DNA from: an uncultured Flavihumibacter sp.
Lineage (GTDB): Bacteria; Bacteroidota; Bacteroidia; Chitinophagales; Chitinophagaceae
Direction of reading: 5' to 3'
DNA: 32,701 nucleotides
Assembly (NCBI GenBank): GCA_902168225.1
Contig: CABHOW010000091.1
Coordinates: 1-32,701, forward strand
Shown: in pieces, positions 32,662 to 32,701 of the stretch
Layout: every line of letters begins with the position of its first letter
How positions within the stretch are numbered: position 1 is the first letter of the stretch
Notes under the pieces: generated by a model
Database searches by the model: none
What the model was told of the DNA's origin: nothing
What the model saw: the letters and a program-made list of their open reading frames with translations, nothing else
Program-made: the position numbers and the translations under genes

Positions 32662-32701
32662 CTGTCTCTTATACACATCTGACGCTGCCGACGAATAGAG
32701 A
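32662..32701. other. Illumina Nextera read-1/i5 adapter (assembly artefact)
   Basis: The reverse-complement Tn5 mosaic end (32662-32680) is followed by GACGCTGCCGACGA (32681-32694) and ATAGAGA (32695-32701). The last seven bases match the first seven of the reverse-complemented S502 i5 index. Not biological. Confidence 0.98.

Noticed and set aside
32662..32682. Last six residues (LSLIHI) and stop of the DUF559 reading frame
   Set aside because: They are encoded by the Nextera mosaic end and not by genomic DNA.

Overview
The window is one assembled contig of AT-rich bacterial DNA. Both ends are untrimmed Illumina Nextera adapter, so genuine sequence runs from about 77 to 32661. Gene content and signals point to Bacteroidota, probably the Chitinophagaceae (inference). 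The evidence is the ftsX-DUF3098-uppP block, a LeuRS with Bacteroidota-type insertions, HTH_34-type winged-helix and seven-helix AraC regulators, signal-peptide tricorn-like proteases, almost no Shine-Dalgarno sequences, and TAnnTTTG boxes upstream of several genes. No rRNA, tRNA, CRISPR array, insertion sequence or prophage gene was seen.

Layout. 77-4151 (+): two tandem paralogous six-helix membrane proteins (the first cut by the contig end) and a small winged-helix regulator, joined by 8-nt overlaps; then an ABC exporter (ATPase plus permease) and a secreted LolA-like protein. 4155-6129 (-): pdxA and an aldose-1-epimerase-like gene. 6167-8919 (+): rsmA, a D-2-hydroxyacid dehydrogenase, greA and a HIT hydrolase. 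8920-9513 (-): ruvC. 9595-11384 (+): an LPG-synthase/flippase-like membrane protein and a DUF3108 protein. 11386-15505 (-): ftsX, DUF3098, uppP, an Atg22/UMF1-type MFS transporter and a metallo-beta-lactamase-fold hydrolase. 15657-19590 (+): leuS and an outer-membrane beta-barrel protein.

19684-31260 looks like a peptide-degradation region: a dipeptidyl-peptidase IV-like enzyme, a tricorn-like protease translationally coupled to a membrane-bound AraC regulator, a DoxX protein, three small exported proteins, and a second tricorn-like protease on the opposite strand. The last 1.4 kb holds a LytM/M23 metallopeptidase with no visible signal peptide, a cluster of GC-rich palindromic repeats with MITE-like inverted termini, and an almost complete DUF559 endonuclease-like gene that runs into the adapter.

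The most interesting non-genic signals are: (1) the palindromic repeat cluster next to the DUF559 gene; (2) TAGGG/TAAGG tandem tracts that begin exactly at stop codons; (3) a repeat-derived in-frame insertion in LeuRS; (4) a terminator-like hairpin between a promoter box and greA; and (5) the fact that all four convergent gene junctions have 0-3 nt between the stop codons.
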